NCBI GenBank assembly: GCA_028274465.1 | Contig: CM051455.1 | Coordinates: 137,116,096-137,180,095 of the forward strand | Direction of reading: 5' to 3' | From: Plantago ovata | Taxonomy: Eukaryota; Streptophyta; Magnoliopsida; Lamiales; Plantaginaceae | Length of the DNA stretch: 64,000 bases | Shown: positions 9,782 through 22,509 of the stretch, piece by piece | Layout of the letters: every line of letters starts with the position of its first letter | Numbering within the stretch: position 1 is the first letter of the stretch | Program-made: the position numbers and the translations under genes | Notes under the pieces: model-generated | What the model saw: only the letters and a program-made list of their open reading frames with translations | Told to the model about the DNA's origin: nothing | The model's database searches: none

Positions 9782-11642
9782 ACTAAAGAAAGGCACAAGA
9801 GCACCTGCACAATCAGGCACACATCATCCTATCTCCAATTTTTTATCATATGATCGACTCTCAGATAATCAACGAGTCTTCTCTGTTTCTCTATCGACTC
9901 TTGATGAACCCAAATCTTTTCAAGAGGCTATTCAATACCCACAATGGCGACAGGCTATTCAGGAAGAACTTGATGCCATGCATAACAACAAGACATGGAG
10001 CATTTCTACGTTGCCAGCAGGGCATAAAGCCGTCGGCTGCAGATATGTTTTTAAAACTAAGCTCAAGTCCGATGGCAGCATTGATAAATATAAAGCCAGA
10101 CTAGTGGCTCAAGGATTCACACAGCAACATGGCCTGGACTATAGTGAAACCTTTAGTCCAGTTGCTAAACTCACTACAGTCAAAATTTTCTTGGCACTAG
10201 CTGCCCAATTCAGTTGGAGATTGTCACAATTAGATGTTCATAATGCTTTTCTTAATGGTGATCTTGATGAGGAAATTTACATGAAATTACCTCCTGGATA
10301 CACCATTAAGGGGGAATCATTAGAGAACAAAGTGTGTAAACTCCACAAATCTATCTATGGCCTAAAACAGGCATCAAGACAATGGAATGTCAAATTCACC
10401 AATTCTCTTGTTCAATTTGGTTTTGTTCAATCAAAACATGATTATTCATTGTTCACTAAGAGAACTGATACAAGTTACATTGTCTTGCTAGTATATGTTG
10501 ATGACATTTTACTAGGAGGCAACAATTTGGAAGAGACGAACAAAACAAAAGAATATCTCAAAAATCAATTCAAGATAAGAGATTTAGGAGAACCTAAATA
10601 CTTCTTAGGAATTGAAATCTCAAGATCAAAAGAAGGCATATACATGTGCCAAAGAAAATACACTCTTGAGATCATTGAAGAATATGGTCTGTTGGGATGT
10701 AGACCTCTTATAATACCTATGGAACAAGGTCATCACATTCAAGAAAAAGGAGAATTGCTTAACAATTCAACTGAATATAGAAAGATAGTTGGAAAACTAA
10801 TATATCTCACCTTGACAAGACCAGACATTTGCTACTCTGTCAACATCTTAAGTCAGTACATGGAAAAACCGACAAGAGAACACATGGAAGTAGCATTAAG
10901 GGTGGTCAGATACTTGAAAGGAAGTCCAGGTCAAGGGATCTTGTTGTCTTCAGAAAAGAATATGGATTTAGTAGCATTTGCAGATGCAGACTTTGATGGA
11001 TGTCTAGACACAAGAAGGTCGCTCTCAGGTTACTGCATATTTCTTGGGAAATCTATGATCAATTGGAGAACCAAGAAACAAAATGTGGTGAGCAAATCAT
11101 CCACAGAATCAGAATACAGGGCTATAGCTCACGCCACTTGTGAAATCATGTGGATTCACTACATTATGAAAGATTTTGGTTTTGAGCAAAAGACGCCGAC
11201 CAAACTTTACTGTGATAATCAATCAGCAATAAGTCTCACCAAGAATCCAGTTTTCCATGAGAAAACTAAACATGTTGAAATCGATCAACATTTCATTAGA
11301 GAAAAGGTTCAAGGAAAAATTATTGAAGTAATATATGTGCATACTTCTCTACAACTAGCAGACATGTTTACCAAAGCATTACCATCCGAGAAGATAAAGT
11401 TTTTCATGAACAAGATGGGAGTAATTAATATTTACTCACATCTTGAGGGGGAATCTCAAGAGGTGAACGAAAGAAGGGAAACAATTGCAGAGTTATGCAG
11501 CAGAGAAGTAGAAGACCTGAACAAAATCACAGAACGTGTTAAGAGACCGTGCGTACAGGACGGGAACGGATCTGTTGTTAATCAATACCGGCAGACTCCA
11601 GAGATCTTTGAGAAGAAGCAACGTATTAGTTTAGGATTGTAA
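9745..11642 (+). CDS. Copia reverse transcriptase-RNase H part, shifted frame
   Basis: Homology starts around 9745 (LLKDFHCAELKKG). The RT domain contains YKARLVAQGFTQQ, LDVHNAFLNG, SIYGLKQASRQW and the catalytic YVDDILL near 10497. RNase H follows with FADADFDGC, SKSSTESEYRAI and KTKHVEIDQHF, then LADMFTKALP. The open frame runs through the polypurine tract into the 3' LTR before stopping at 11642, so the last 60 or so codons are probably not conserved protein. There is no suitable ATG at the shift, so as it stands RT would not be made from gag. Confidence 0.85.
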
Positions 11643-11798
11643 TTTGTATAAGGGCATGATTGTCTTTCCAGATAAGTAGTTTAGCCCTATAAATACTAGT
11701 CAGTAGTTAGGTTTTATATGTACAGAATTTTCAGCCGCAGAGCTTTATTAATACAGAACGGAGCCTTCTCCTATCATGGTTCTTTGCGTATTTTGACA
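11454..11798 (+). repeat. 3' LTR of young Copia element
   Basis: 345 bp, same ends as the 5' copy, followed directly by the GTAAC target-site duplication. Confidence 0.95.
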
Positions 11799-12164
11799 GT
11801 AACCCTGCTTAATCGTAATCCTCTTTGCTCAAAGGAAAAAGAATAAAAAAAAGGCTTTCTAGCAAAAAATAAAATAAAATAGTAGTTTTGATTACGATTT
11901 TATGTGATTTCAATTTTTACCAAGTTTGTTGCATAGTTCTCTATCAAACATTGATCTCAATAGAAATTAGTTATGCCATCAATTGCAAACAAGAATTCTA
12001 TCTATTCCCCCTTGAATCGAGTTAAAACGATGCAATTTTGGCCAAAGACGGAGGGTATTTTCAATAGTTGCATTATAAACAAAATTACATTTCTACTAAC
12101 CACATCAACCACATCAACCAGACAAGGAGATGTGTCAATTAAACTTTATAATTTGTATGTGCTA

Positions 12165-12425
12165 CTCCCTCCATTTTTTTAAGTGTTGTTTTAGAAATTT
12201 TCTATTTCACAAATAAGTATCTTTTTAGTTCCTAGATATTTTTTTATTACTATTAATAGACTTTTTGGTCCCATTGTCCCCTATATTCAATAGTTTCAAA
12301 ATAATTTTATACTATTAATAAAATATTTATATTATTTAATAGGTTTGATTGTCTAGAATATAAGAGTCATAATTGTCTCTATGTGTTTTTTTTTTTAAAT
12401 GACACCTAATAAAAAAGAGAGGGAG
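12165..12425. mobile_element. Stowaway-type MITE
   Basis: The terminal inverted repeats CTCCCTCC at the left and GAGGGAG at the right are flanked by TA on both sides (12163-12164 and 12426-12427). That is the Stowaway signature (Tc1/mariner family, TA target). The 261-bp length and AT-rich interior with no coding capacity fit a non-autonomous copy. Confidence 0.8.
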
Positions 12426-12529
12426 TAGTAAACAATCTGTGTGTTATTTTTTTGGAAATTTTATGATAATCAATCAATTTAAATAGATGTTTGAGGTCAT
12501 TTTTGGTAGAGCACACTAATTATGGGGGC

Positions 12530-12775
12530 ATGTTCGTCTTTGTAGTACAATAGCCCACAATTGATTATCTAAGATAATGGACCAAAGGGGAAAAAAATTT
12601 GGGCAAGAGAATTCATTATCCATCACATTCTCTGTTAATTTTTTGACCAAATTGGTTTAAAGAGAAAGCCCATTATCCGTATTATCTGGAAGTATTTTAC
12701 TATTCATGACTTTATCTCAAATTTGATTATCTAGATAAAAACCCAAACCAAACGCTTCCCAAAAGGCTTTCTCCC
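12530..12775. mobile_element. possible second MITE
   Basis: The left side (GGGGGCATGTTCGTCTTTG ... gattatctaagataat) and the right side, read on the other strand (GGGAAGCGTTTGGTTTGGG ... tatctagataatcaa), are imperfect inverted copies. The layout resembles a small hairpin element. I could not identify a target-site duplication. Confidence 0.35.
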
Positions 12776-14073
12776 TTATTTGTGCCCTTTTTTGCAAGAT
12801 GGTCAGAAATAGATCGATCGGTCAGCTAGAATGGTAAACTATGTAGTACTCCAATCTGATCTGATTATCATTTCAATTAATTTTATTCTATAGATCCAAT
12901 CTGATTCTTTAGATTAATTAAGCTAGCAGTACAACTGTAGTGCAAGTACTGTATTCTCCATATAAACTGGCTAATAATTAATTTGACTACAACAACTACA
13001 TGTTACCTAATGACAGCTAATTAAGGGTATAAGTAAATTATTAAGTAAACCATTCTAGCAGCCTAATGACAGCTACTTAATTTGACCACAATGTTACCTA
13101 ATGACAGCTAATTAAGGGTAAATATATATGACCACTAGTTATAAAAATTGCAAAATAGCACATATCTCAAATTTGACTATTTGAGACTAAACTTAAAAAT
13201 ATGGTTAAAAATAACAAAATTCCAGGACTCCTAAATAATTGGACCTACAACAATTGAGTTCCTATTATTGACAAACTTGTAAATTAATTCTTATAAATGA
13301 GTTTTCATTTAACCCTCCCTATTTCTTCCTTATCCATGTATAACCATAAATATAACCCATGGGAGACCACTATTTCTAGAAAAGACATTAGGGAAATATT
13401 ATAGGATTAATGTAAAAAGTGTTCAACTCATAGCCTTCTAAATTCTTATAGTAAATACAAGGAACCATGTACTTCACTTGTATTAAAAAACCAATGAACA
13501 AATGCCATTCAAACTTCTAAATCCAACTAATATGTGAATATGAATTCATAGAATATTGTTAAATGGAACTTGTTTTTCTAATTTATTTTTAAAATCTAAC
13601 TAATATATATCATAATTAATATTATATATATTGGACTTCGAAATTTTATTGGCAAGTTATGTGACACGTGAAACCTCTTTAAATTAATAATTATTAATTT
13701 ATCAATTATATGATATCTTAAATTAATAATATATTTCGGTCCTAATATTATTATTTTATAGAGGTTTTACCATAGTTTCATTGTTGCACAGAATATTTTA
13801 CAAATTGTCATTACCCATGCATGATGTACAAACTTTGGAATACTTGTATTAGTTTTGATAGGTACTAGCTAGCTAGCTAATTATGTAGCATGTAGTTATG
13901 TTTGATGATGCCTGGATCCATTAATAAACTAGGGCAACTATACTAATACACGCAATAAATATATATGAGTCCACAAGCTAGCCATAGTTAGCTACTCTAT
14001 TACCATTAACATCATTCACATCTCACCAGATCCACCTATCCATCTTAATTAAGCAGCTCCATATTGATCAAGT
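12776..14073. other. B1 upstream spacer, AT-rich, with repeated CCTAATGACAGC motif and a dispersed repeat
   Basis: There is no gene. A motif of the form (ATGTTA)CCTAATGACAGCTA occurs at about 12999, 13061 and 13090. Related copies lie upstream of other NLR units near 29544, 30615 and 42988. At 13160-13360 there is a block homologous to 59010-59205 (see that entry). The last 150 bases before the B1 ATG are purine/pyrimidine mixed leader with no obvious TATA box. Confidence 0.5.
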
Positions 14074-17000
14074 ATGGATGCTAGTGTAGAGTTCTTACTA
14101 GAAAGCTTGAAGTCACTGGTGTTGCATCAGGCTGACTTGATCATAAACTTCAAGGAAGAGCTCAAAGGGCTGACCGAAGATCTTGAGGATTTCAGGGCGA
14201 TCCTGGATGAGGCATCTCGAAGATACAAGAAGGATAAAATCTTCCTACGATGGGAAGGGCGGATAAGGGAGGCAGTTTACGATATAGAAGATACCATCGA
14301 CAGTTGCATCACCAGTGCAAGTGCCGCAAAAAACAAGAGCATGTTCAGCAAAATTTCCAACTATTTTACAGTTGGAGATCTAGCAGAAGAGGTCAGAAAC
14401 CTGAAGACAAAAAAAGTAATACCTCTCAAGGCCGAGTTTAAGGCTGCAGAATTCACCATCGCCGATGAAGCCGACACCGTCCGAGATCAAGCAAGGAAAA
14501 TAAGGGAACCGCCGGTATGTAATATTGTACTATTTACTTTATATATAGTTTATACTTAGTTGCTTTACTTACATACACGCATAATACGCCCATACGCACG
14601 GTCTCATACATCCTTTAATTGTTTGCTATGATTAATTGACAAGTGATTTAGTACAGTATGATCTAGTAAAAAGAATTCTACAAATGACTAGTTCTACTAA
14701 TTTTAGTATGAGTATCACTTCACTTATAACTATATATATACTGTAGCTACAATACAAAAGCTCTCCAATTAACCAAAATGATCAATATAAAAATAAATGG
14801 AAAACATTTAAACTTTTGATAGAGTATGTGGGTATGTGATAGAGAGGAGGATGGAAACAAATTAGCTCATTCTAATTATTTAGGCACTATTCAGTTTTTG
14901 TTTGAAGATATCAGATTTTCAGATCCAATCAATTTAAACATATTGTGTTTATGTTCTTTTCATCTAATTAAACCAACATTTTTATAGTTCAATTGAGTAT
15001 CATGATTAAACCGTAGAAAAAAGTCTTGAACCCAAAATCTCATGGATAATAGCTGAGCACAAAAAACAATTGACAGCGTAGTACTTTAATATACTACGTA
15101 CATTCTTTCTCCGTCCACTAAAAAGAATTCGATTTCATCTTATTGACTTTTGATAGAGGGTCGTACAATCTCGTTTGTTTTAAACCTTTAATTGTTAGTA
15201 AATTCATATAAAATAAATTTAACTATGGTTAATGATAAAAGTGGTTAGAATGGTGTTTATTTATTAAGTTAGTTTTGGAGTCAAATATAGTTAACCATGG
15301 TATTGTTAACATTAGCACCTCGCAGACCTTTTCACTGATCACTTTATATATATCACATTGAACGGAAGAGGAAGCACATTGTTGGTCTTGAAAAGGAGAC
15401 CAACGACTTTGTGGAGTTGCTGACTCGAGAATCAAACAAATTGGAAATCACTTCAATCATTGGTATGCCTGGGTTGGGCAAGACGACATTGGCCTGGAAG
15501 ATATTTGAGGACGATACAATCGGACATGAGTTTAACATTCGAATATGGGTCAATGTTTCTGATACTCCCAACATGAAGCAAGTTCTTCAAGATATTATGT
15601 TCAAGCTCACCACATCCAAGCCTGATGCATCTGTCACAAATGATGAACTAATCAGGCAAGTCCACCGTCATCTCACAGGAAAGAAATTCTTTATCGTGAT
15701 GGACGACGTTTGGACAATCGACGCATGGACAGATCTCAAAGCTTTACTGCCACCAGATCACGACGAATGGGGTAGGGTCTTGATTACCACTCGTAACACG
15801 GATGTTGGGAAGAATACTTCTATGCAACCGTTACACGCCCATGACCTGAGGTTCCTAACTCCCACCGAGAGTTGGGAACTCCTCCAATACCAAGTGTTTG
15901 GCAAGCTTGGTGATGTGCCTAGAGAATTGGAGGTCCTCGGTAAGGATATCACGGATGATTGCAAGGGACTTCCTCTTTCCATTATAGTCATTGGAGGAAT
16001 TTTGAACGAGAAAACATCAGCGATAGGGGGTAACATTACAGCGATAGAGGCTGAATGGAAGAAAGTCTCTAAGAGGATGAAAAATTATCTAGCTGGCAGA
16101 GATGTGCTGAAAAGTATTATATCTCTCAGCTATGATAAACTCCCGTATGACTTGAAAAACTGCTTTCTCTACTTGGGTGTTTTCCCTGAAGATGCCAAAA
16201 TCCCTGCCAAAAAGCTGATTCGCCTATGGATATCGGAGGGGTTCATACCTGAAAGTTCTAATATGAGCCTAGAGGAAGTTGCCTGGGACAACTTGAAAAG
16301 ACTGATCAGTCGGAACTTAGTAATGGTTACGGAGGAAAAGTATGATGGTATGCCTAAAATATGTCAAATCCATGACACAGTACGTGAAATATGTAAAAGA
16401 GAAGGCGGCGAACTGAACCTGTTTCAAGAGATCTGTGGGGGTCAATTACCTGAAAACCCAGAAAAATCCCGTCGCCTTTCTATCCATTCTGATGCCACCC
16501 TTGACTTCTTCTCAAAAAAGCCAGAGTTCCTCAAAGCCCGCTCTTTCCTTTCCTCCAAAGAGTCTGCTGCATTGGAAGGCACGGATGTCACATCTATCAC
16601 TAATGCCTTTGCCTTGCTACGAGTGTACGATGCCAAAGATGTGAAGTTCCAAAGATTTCCAGGAAAGCTTTTCCAACAATTGATACACTTGAGATACCTC
16701 ACTCTAGCAGTGGCTAGTGAGATGAAAATTCTTCCAGAAGCTGTTACTAATCTGTGGAATCTCCAGACTCTGATCGTGGATACGCCCTCCAAAACAATTG
16801 AACTCCAAGGAGATATGTGGAAAATGTGGCATCTGAGGCATTTTGTGACGCAATCATCCATTATCTTGAAAAAGAAGGCTGGGGCGAAAGATGCAGGTGG
16901 GGAGAAACTCCAAACTCTTTGTAGATTGTCACCTGAGAACACAGAGGAAGTCTGCAAAAAGGCCACAAATCTAATTACTTTTGGAATTCAAGGCGACTTA

Positions 17001-17552
17001 AAAATACTTGAAGACTCTAAATGCTTAAGTGGATTGGGTTGCCTCAACAAGTTGAAGCTTGTGCATCAAGCTTTGGTGTCTCGAAGAGCATCTAACAATC
17101 CATTACAACGCCTACCTGATGCACGCAGTTTCCCAAAAAGCCTAGAAACTCTAGTGCTAAGCGGTACTCGTTTGGATTGGTCAATCATGTCCACACTCTC
17201 GGATATTGTTCAGCTCAAGGTGCTTAAGCTGAAAGAGAATGCCTTCCAAGGACATAGGTGGGAAGTTTTGGGCAAAAGTTTCGGTGATCTTGTATTGTTG
17301 CATATTGACAGGGCTGCTGACCTCAAGCGTTGGGAAGACAGGGATGATCATTTTCCCAAACTAAGATGTCTTGAGATTAAGAACTGCGATAAACTGCAGG
17401 AAATCCCATTGACTCTTGGAAAGAAACTCGAGATCTTGACAATGGAACGCGTGACGCCAGCAGCAGTTGACTGTGGTGAAAAAATCAAGGCCCAACAAGA
17501 GAAGCAAGGAAGGGTAGTCAAACTCAACATTGGTGCTGCGGATAGAAAATGA
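14074..17552 (+). CDS. CC-NB-ARC-LRR resistance protein, type B (B1), two exons
   Basis: Exon 1 (14074-14514) encodes an Rx-like coiled coil of 147 residues with AVYDIEDTID at the EDVID position and ends at gtatgt. Exon 2 (about 15369-17552) supplies the NB-ARC and LRRs; the joined protein is about 874 residues, normal for the family. Motifs in residue order: P-loop GMPGLGKTT 179-187, kinase-2 FFIVMDDVW 254-262, RNBS-B GRVLITTRN, GLPL 347-350, CFLYLGVFPED, and IHD in place of MHD near 481-483. The exon-2 acceptor is my best choice: an in-frame TGA just upstream rules out earlier AGs, and the AG at 15367-15368 keeps phase 0. The short LRR ends in RVTPAAVDCGEKIKAQ. It looks intact and pairs divergently with A1. 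Confidence 0.88.
14515..15368 (+). other. intron of B1
   Basis: Donor gtatgt at 14515. AT-rich with no coding signal. A segment near 15103-15170 starts with ttctttctccgtccac and resembles the end of a Stowaway-type element, but I see no matching right end. Confidence 0.7.
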
Positions 17553-18189
17553 GAAGTGGTCTCTAGCTTAAATATATGCAGGTTAGTTAAGATTCAATTC
17601 ATTGATCATTTCATCAAATAATAGATAGACATACAGATCGATATAACCTGATAAAGTGCATGTATACTCTAGTTGATGTGTGCAGGCAATGAGCAAGTGC
17701 AGTGTCCGCACGACAAGGCACGTTTTCAAATTATTTTCCTCTCTCTGAAATAATGTTGTTGAATAATTAAATAACACTGCTGATTCTATCAGCAATTGTG
17801 TTGTACTATCTGATTAATTTGGTTCGCATTTTATATTTTTATCAGCAAGTGAAATTTGTATTTGTATTGTATTGAACTTTGTGGTGTTGTATTGTTCCAT
17901 GAATGTCAATTGTTGAACTATACATATACCATTCAGCCCATGAATTTTCTTTATGTGACAGACCATATGTTCATGAAACAACCTTATTTCTGTATTCCAT
18001 GTGAAAATATCTTATCAATTCTATCAGTGTCAACAAGACTCCCAATTTTGAGGCAATATTGTGCTATCTACAAACGTACGTAGGAGAGAGACCATCTTCG
18101 TAAAAAATTCTCAATTTCTTCAGACTTGTCCTTCTTTTGATCACACTTCTAGTGGATCTGAAATTCACAGATAAGTAAATAGTTCGCAG
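17553..18189. other. 3' flank of B1
   Basis: No gene. A block at about 17680-17730 (tgcaggcaatgagcaagtgcag ... caaggca ... tttttcaaatta) is shared with the 3' flanks of B3 (36205-36275) and of the B remnant (24150-24235), so the duplication units extend at least 250 bp past the stop codon. Confidence 0.6.
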
Positions 18190-18441
18190 GTGTTCTTGGA
18201 CTGTATAGTTTCGGGCCTTTAGCTAGGCAAAACAATGGAAAGAGGAGAGTGCGGTGAGTTGACAAACTCACATCCCTGAATTTCAGAATCTTGGAGATCT
18301 TAATATGGATTGGCAAAATCAATTTGCAGGGGTAATTGCTAATGTCTCAAGCTTCTGAAACTTTTTGTATATATTGACTCGGGTTCCACTAGGCAGGCTG
18401 CTAAAATACTCATCCTAAAATGAAGTGCCCTCAAATTGGTT
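18190..18441 (-). pseudogene. type A NLR remnant (A2), distal LRR piece
   Basis: On the minus strand this matches the LRR region of A1 around 420-560. Shared words include tctcaagcttctgaa, a following atattgac..gggt.ccacta and cctcaaattggtt. The frame is broken by several stops. A Copia element is inserted at its right end, and the piece resumes at 23702 beyond the TGGTT target duplication. Confidence 0.65.
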
Positions 18442-18964
18442 TGTTGTACAATAACAGCACAATCACAGAAAACTCCCAAATCGATTCAACAATGAACCGT
18501 AGATAATCGAAACACAACTGAAAAACTGCAAGTAAAACGAGATCAACACAACGATATACGTGGTTCGGTTTCAGGAGAAACCTACATCCACGGGAACCAG
18601 AAGAAACTTCACTATCACCGATAACAAGTGCTACAGATTACAAGTTTTGCTTCGAGCTCAAGCTCTGTAACTCTCTGCAACTCACTCACTATGCGCTCAA
18701 TGAAGAAGAAAGAACAAGTAGTAAACTGGAGAAGGAAACTTAATGAATCTAATGAACTCTCCGGATTAAGAGGATAACAAATCCTATTTTAACTCTTCTG
18801 GAGCTAGCTGTAAAACCACACAATGTTGTAACTGCCTTGTAACAACTTTTCCTCCAAGTAATAGTTGCTTCCTTTTAATCCCAGCCTTTAATCCTCTGAA
18901 GAGATCTCAGCCTCTGATCATCATCATGTCAAGTTTCTCCTCTAAATTCATACTACTCTCAACA
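18442..18964 (-). repeat. 3' LTR of older Copia element
   Basis: 523 bp. It contains 7 bases (near 18750) that are absent from the partner copy. Confidence 0.93.
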
Positions 18965-19069
18965 GTCTCCACCTTAGTATGAATTTCTTCTGTCATTCCA
19001 ATCAGTTCCTAACTTAGAACCTTCCCTTTTCCTGTCTCTCTAGGTTAAGACAGTTCCCTTTTAGATCAT

Positions 19070-22000
19070 TCCACTTCAGTAAGCAGAATCAGTCAACCCA
19101 ATTAAACCAAGACATAACCTGAACTTGTCAGTTGGAAGTTTCTTGGTAAAACTGTCTGCTGGATTATCTTGAGTCCTTATCTTGAGTATCCTCATCTCAC
19201 CTCTATCAATAACATCTCTGATGAAATGAAACTTGATGTCTATGTGCTTGGACCTATCATGAAAAGCCTGATGCTTGGCAAGATAAATTGCACTCTGACT
19301 ATCACAATAGATGCTAACACTTTGTTGTGAGATGCCAAACTATGAGATAATTCCTTTTAACCAAATTGCCTCCTTCACTGCTTCAGTTAGCGCCATATAT
19401 TCAGCTTCTGTAGTTGAAATTGCTACCACAGGTTGATGTGTTGACCTCCAGCTTATAGCAGTTCCAAATAGAGTGAATACATATCCAGTTAAGGACTTCC
19501 TAGTATCCAAATTTGCTGCAAAATCTGAGTCTACATAACTTATCAAAGCTTCTTCTGTATGACCTTTCTTACCAAAGACAAGTGAAAGATCAATTGCGCC
19601 CTTAATATACCTGAGAAGCCATTTTACTGCCTCCCAATGAATCTCCCCTGGATTGTCCATGAATCTGCTTACAATGCTCATGGCATGTGTGAGATCTGGC
19701 CTGCAACACACCATGGAATACATGATGCTTCCAACAGCACTTGTATATGGCACTCTATTCATGTACTCAAACTCCTCATCAGTAGCTGCTCCTTGATCCC
19801 TTGAAAGCTTGAAATGAGCTCCAATTGGTGTCTGCACTGTATCTGCTTGATGCATATTATATTTCTCTAATACTGTCAGCAAGTAGGCCTTCTGAGATAA
19901 CACCACAGTACCTGTACCTTCAGAATTTATGTCCATACCTAATATTCTTTTAGCAACACCAAGATCCTTCATATCAAACTCTGTACTCAACAGCTTCTTT
20001 GCTTGATAATTCCCTCCATGTGCTTACTGGAAATAAGCATGTCATCAACATAGATCAAGAGAAAGACCATGTCTTCAATGTTCTGACCTTTGAAATATAC
20101 ACAAGTATCATAGTTGCACCTCCTGAACCCTGACTTAGACATGAAAAGGTCAAACCTTATATACCATTGTCTAGGACTTTGCTTTAGTCCATATAAAGAT
20201 TTCTTCAAGAGACATGCCTTGGATTCAGGTTCTTCAATGTGTAAACCCTCAGGTATCTTCATGAATATTTCCTCTTCTAGCTGTCCATGGAGAAAGGCTG
20301 TAGTTACATCCATTTGATGAAGTTTGAGATCAAACTGAGCTACCATTCCAAGTAGAATCCTTATAGAGCAATGTTTCACAACAGGTGAGAAGATTTCATT
20401 GAAATCAACTCCTTATCTTTGAGTGAAACCCCTAGCCACCAGTCCTGCTTTGAATCTAATGCCACCTTTGCTGTCTGGACTCACCATTTTCTTGAAAATC
20501 CACTTGCAACCAACAAGCCTTTGCTTCTCAGGCTTGTTCACAATGATCCAGGTTTCATTCTTATTTAATGACCGCAGTTCCTGTTCAATAGCTACTAGCC
20601 ACTTATCTCTTTCAATGCATGTAGTTGCAGCTAGATAAGTTTCAGGCTCATAGCTATTTACTTCATCTGCTACAGTCAGAGCAAAGTATACCATATCTGA
20701 GTGAACATTAGGTACTCTAGTCCTTGGCTGTCTATCTCTAGTAAGTTGATATTCTCTTACTTGCTCTAGTTCAGCTGTCTCTATGCCACCAACTCTCCTT
20801 CTTCGAGATGGTTGTTCTTCTGGTATATGTGCTTCATCCTGAGCTGGCAATTCTTCTTCTGGTCCAGCTCTCTCATCTGGCTGATATTGAACAATCTCAC
20901 CTCCTGTCTTAGTAAGCTCCACCTCAATAGAAGTGTTACCAGGATCACTAGATTTTCCTTTATCTTTCTTCAGTGGCATAACATCTTCCTTAAAGACCAC
21001 ATCTCTGCTTATGACACACTTCTGATTTCCCTCTTCAAGACACCACAACCTGTACCCTTTAACACCCTCTGGATATCCAAGGAACACACATCTTAATGCT
21101 CTAGGTGCTAACTTGTCTTGTCTGATATGAACATAAGACAAGCACCCAAATGTCCTTAGATGATCATAGCCTGGACTGTGCCCTCTCTATCTTTCTTCTG
21201 GTGTTAAGTAATCAATTGTAGCTGATGGTGTCATGTTGATTAAGTATGCTACAGTAGCGGTAGCCTCACCCCAGAAATTCCTACTGAGACCAGAAGACAT
21301 CAACATGCACCTCACCCTTTCCAAAATTGTTCTATTCATCCTTTTTATTACTCCATTTTGTTGTGGAGTCCCTGGAACAGTTCTATGTCTTACAATTCCC
21401 TTAGAACTGCAGTATCCATTAAACTCTTGTGACAGAAACTCTAAACCATTATCTGTCCTTAGAGATTTAACTTTCAACCCGGTCTGATTTTCAACAAGTG
21501 ACACTCAATGCACAAACTTCTGATATGTCTCATCCTTTGACCTCAATATGTACACCCAGAGCTTTCTAGTGTAGTCATCCATGATTGACAAGAAGTAGAG
21601 ACCACCATTTCTAGTTTGTACCCTGGCAGGACCCCACAAATCTGCATACACATATTCTAACTTCTCCTTAGAACTATGTGTGCCAGTTCCAAAAGAGAGT
21701 CTAGTTGCCTTTGCCAGACTGCATTCTTCACATTCATTTAGCTTTCCAGTCTTAGCACCATTCAACACTCCTTTCTTAGACAACTCATGCAAGCTCCTTT
21801 CTCCTATGTGACCTAGCCTATTGTGCCAGAGTCTGGTGATTTCATCATTTTGGACTGAACCACTCTCTCCTACAATAGTAAGGCCTTGTAAGAAATATAG
21901 ATCATTTATTTTAACACCTTTCATCACTACAGTAGAGTTTCTCCTTAATTCCATAACTCCACCTCCAGAAGTAAGCATAAAACCCCTTGAATCCAACATT

Positions 22001-22509
22001 CCTAGTGAAATCAAGTTCCTCCTTAAAGAGGGAACATACCTAACATCAGACAACTCTCTTATCACACCATCATGCATCTTAATCATTATGGAGCCAATCC
22101 CTTTCACCTGACAAGTTTTATCATTCCCCAACAACACTGAACCTAAATTCTTGTACTCAAATTTACAGAACCAACTCCTCATAGGGCTCATATGGAAAGA
22201 GCAACCACTGTCCATTACCCAATCAGTAGATACAGTACTTTGAGTAATAGAGAGTACCTCAGCTATTTCAATGTTGTCATTGTGACTTGTTTCTGCCTCT
22301 GCTTGGTTTGCCTGTGTTTGGCCTTTCTTCCTCTGAGAATTCTTGTAGGTGAAACAGTCCTTCTTCAAGTGACCTAGCCTCTTGCAGTGGAAGCACTTTC
22401 TCTTTTCTTCTCTTGGGTTGTTGTCTTGTGTGGATGGCTTCTTGTACCGGTCTTGTTGATAATTCAACCTTTGCTTGCCCTTCTCTTGATATCTCTTATG
22501 TTGCTTCAC
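19070..22509 (-). pseudogene. Copia pol (zinc knuckle, protease, integrase, RT, RNase H), broken
   Basis: From 22509 downward: a CCHC knuckle (CHCKRLGHLKKDC), protease MDSGCSFHM, pre-integrase LWHNRLGHIG, integrase with LRTDNGLEF and PQQNGV, RT with MDVTTAFLHG, SLYGLKQSPRQW and YVDDMLI, and RNase H with YVDSDFAANLD and STTEAEYMAL. In-frame stops occur at about 21505, 21187, 20413 and 19340, and a frameshift near 19988. RNase H homology continues past the last stop to about 19070 (CDSQSAIYLAKHQAF, then an ADSFTKKLP-like end). It cannot make a complete polyprotein. Confidence 0.88.

Larger units (their letters stand above)
6091..11798 (+). mobile_element. Young full-length Ty1/Copia LTR retrotransposon
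   Basis: Two 345-bp LTRs (6091-6435 and 11454-11798) differ at one position by eye. The 5-bp target-site duplication GTAAC is at 6086-6090 and 11799-11803. The primer-binding site starts at 6436 (TGGTACCGGAGC, like the initiator-Met type), and a purine-rich tract (GAGGGGGAA, 11445-11453) precedes the 3' LTR. Domain order is gag, protease, integrase, reverse transcriptase, RNase H, which defines Copia. LTR identity implies a very recent insertion, but a frameshift near 9740 splits pol. It lies between the LINE tail and the promoter side of B1, inside the A1/B1 divergent spacer. Confidence 0.95.
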
